From NCBI GenBank assembly GCA_022843085.1, contig JALHOI010000046.1, forward strand, positions 2,123 to 8,750: 6,628 nt of DNA, in the 5' to 3' direction. Below the pieces are notes generated by a model. The model had not been told where the DNA came from. It did no database searches and saw only the letters and a list, made by a program, of their open reading frames with translations. Shown in pieces: positions 5,783 through 6,628 of this stretch (position 1 is the stretch's first letter; each line of letters starts with the position of its first letter). The stretch comes from Pseudobdellovibrionaceae bacterium (GTDB lineage Bacteria; Bdellovibrionota; Bdellovibrionia; Bdellovibrionales; JAMPXM01). Both the position numbers and the translations under genes were made by a program.

Positions 5783-6628
5783 ATGAACTCTTCTGAGGAA
5801 AACTCGTGGCAGCGTCGCTGGTCGAATCTTGCAGATCGGCTTGAACAGATTCTTGAGAATCGGGCCTACAGATTCGTACTTTGCTTCGCCACCTTTGTTC
5901 TTGTCGTTGTCTACGCGGGCGCTGCATCGCGAATCGCCGAACCGGCGCGTTGGGTTGAAAGTTCATTCGTTGAAGTTGATCCATCCACAGAGACCGACGC
6001 CGCCATCGGCGTCTGGCAAACTGATTCAATCAATCGATCTTTGGTTCGGCTTGAAAGGCTTGCTTCGATAATCGGCTTGAATCCACGCCGACTTTACATT
6101 CGCCCGACGGCAGAAATGACCGCCGAGCGTTACGCTTTTGAGACGCACGTTCTGCGTCTCTGGCTTGATGAAGTTCGCGGATTCAATTTTGAAGGTATGT
6201 ACGATGTAACTTCAGCAGCGGTGGCTCGAGCCATCGTTGCGATCGCGTTCGGCGACGACGAAGCCATCAAGAGGCTTCCACCGGCTCAGTCAAATTGGTT
6301 TCCGTACGTTCGTTCCACTCGCGATTTGTGCCGAAGTGCCCATCCACGGGAATGGAGCGGGCTCTGTTCAATTTTGGAAAATTCAGAATTGCCGAACCCT
6401 TTAAGTCTCACCGATTGGCTGACAAGTCAGCTTGTCGCGGATGTCGCAAGCCTCACGACTTCTCAACGAATCCAGTATTTGAGGTCTCTCGTAAAACGTT
6501 CGGGTGATCGCGAGCTTTTGAAATACGAACCGCTTGATCGATGGCCGAAACTCGCGCGCGAGTATGGCGATGCCCTTCAGGTCATCGTCACAGGCTTGGC
6601 TCCTGACCGCGCGAAGCGAATCAACTTC
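5783..6628 (+). CDS. Uncharacterised single-pass membrane protein, C-terminus outside window
   Basis: The frame is open for 282 codons from ATG 5783 to the right edge without a stop. I do not recognise a family. Residues 1-29 are polar and charged (MNSSEENSWQRRW..., R11, R12, R27, R30). Then comes one hydrophobic segment, FVLCFATFVLVVVYAGAA (31-48), without a cleavage site I trust, so a signal anchor with the rest outside the cytoplasm (N-in) is likely. The remainder (50-282) is a soluble region of mixed charge, rich in R, L and W/Y and predicted largely helical by eye, with a possible helix at TSAAVARAIVAIAF (143-156) and cysteines at C183 and C195. No catalytic motif, repeat or lipobox was seen. 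The frame stays open from 5684, so a start as far up as GTG 5717 is possible, but ATG 5783 has the best ribosome binding site. The gene lies 138 bases after liuE, so it may be separate from the operon. Confidence 0.75.
   Translation, partial: MNSSEENSWQRRWSNLADRLEQILENRAYRFVLCFATFVLVVVYAGAASRIAEPARWVESSFVEVDPSTETDAAIGVWQTDSINRSLVRLERLASIIGLNPRRLYIRPTAEMTAERYAFETHVLRLWLDEVRGFNFEGMYDVTSAAVARAIVAIAFGDDEAIKRLPPAQSNWFPYVRSTRDLCRSAHPREWSGLCSILENSELPNPLSLTDWLTSQLVADVASLTTSQRIQYLRSLVKRSGDRELLKYEPLDRWPKLAREYGDALQVIVTGLAPDRAKRINF

Noticed and set aside
5761..5796. Eleven-codon frame from ATG 5761 overlapping the start of the last gene
   Set aside because: It is too short and featureless to call; the GAGG before it could occur by chance in this stretch.

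Overview
The window holds most of a tightly packed leucine/isovalerate catabolism (liu-type) operon on the + strand. It is flanked by two genes cut by the window edges. The order is: 3' end of an unassigned gene (possibly a hotdog-fold thioesterase-like protein), liuB (methylcrotonyl-CoA carboxylase carboxyltransferase), liuC (3-methylglutaconyl-CoA hydratase), a biotin carboxylase, a separate biotin carrier protein, liuE (hydroxymethylglutaryl-CoA lyase), a 138-base gap, and the 5' part of a gene for an unrecognised single-pass membrane protein. All genes point the same way, and I see no RNA gene, mobile element or CRISPR array.

The first six genes are joined by minimal junctions: GTGA, TAG-TGA-ATG, GTGA, TGATG and ATGA. 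This means at most 4 bases of overlap or 3 bases of spacing, which argues for one mRNA with coupled translation. Together the five liu products take 3-methylcrotonyl-CoA to acetyl-CoA plus acetoacetate. The biotin carboxylase carboxylates biotin on the carrier, LiuB moves the carboxyl group to 3-methylcrotonyl-CoA, LiuC hydrates 3-methylglutaconyl-CoA to HMG-CoA, and LiuE cleaves HMG-CoA. The isovaleryl-CoA dehydrogenase (liuA) and the regulator (liuR) that usually accompany these genes are not in the window, and neither is the operon promoter.

The most distinctive feature is that the methylcrotonyl-CoA carboxylase alpha chain, normally one polypeptide of roughly 650 residues, is made here as two proteins. 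These are a 498-residue biotin carboxylase and a 125-residue biotin carrier, and the split falls inside the region that normally forms the biotin-transfer (BT) domain. A second oddity is a triplicated 15-base unit at the end of the first gene, whose last copy supplies the liuB ribosome binding site.

The organism is a bacterium of moderate GC content using GTG and ATG starts with good Shine-Dalgarno sequences. Complete liu operons are typical of aerobic, amino-acid-using Proteobacteria and related groups. The moderate GC and split alpha chain would fit a delta-proteobacterial or Bdellovibrionota-like lineage, but that is a guess and the sequence does not prove it. I found no wholly novel system; the core is a known pathway with an unusual subunit architecture and two uncharacterised neighbours.
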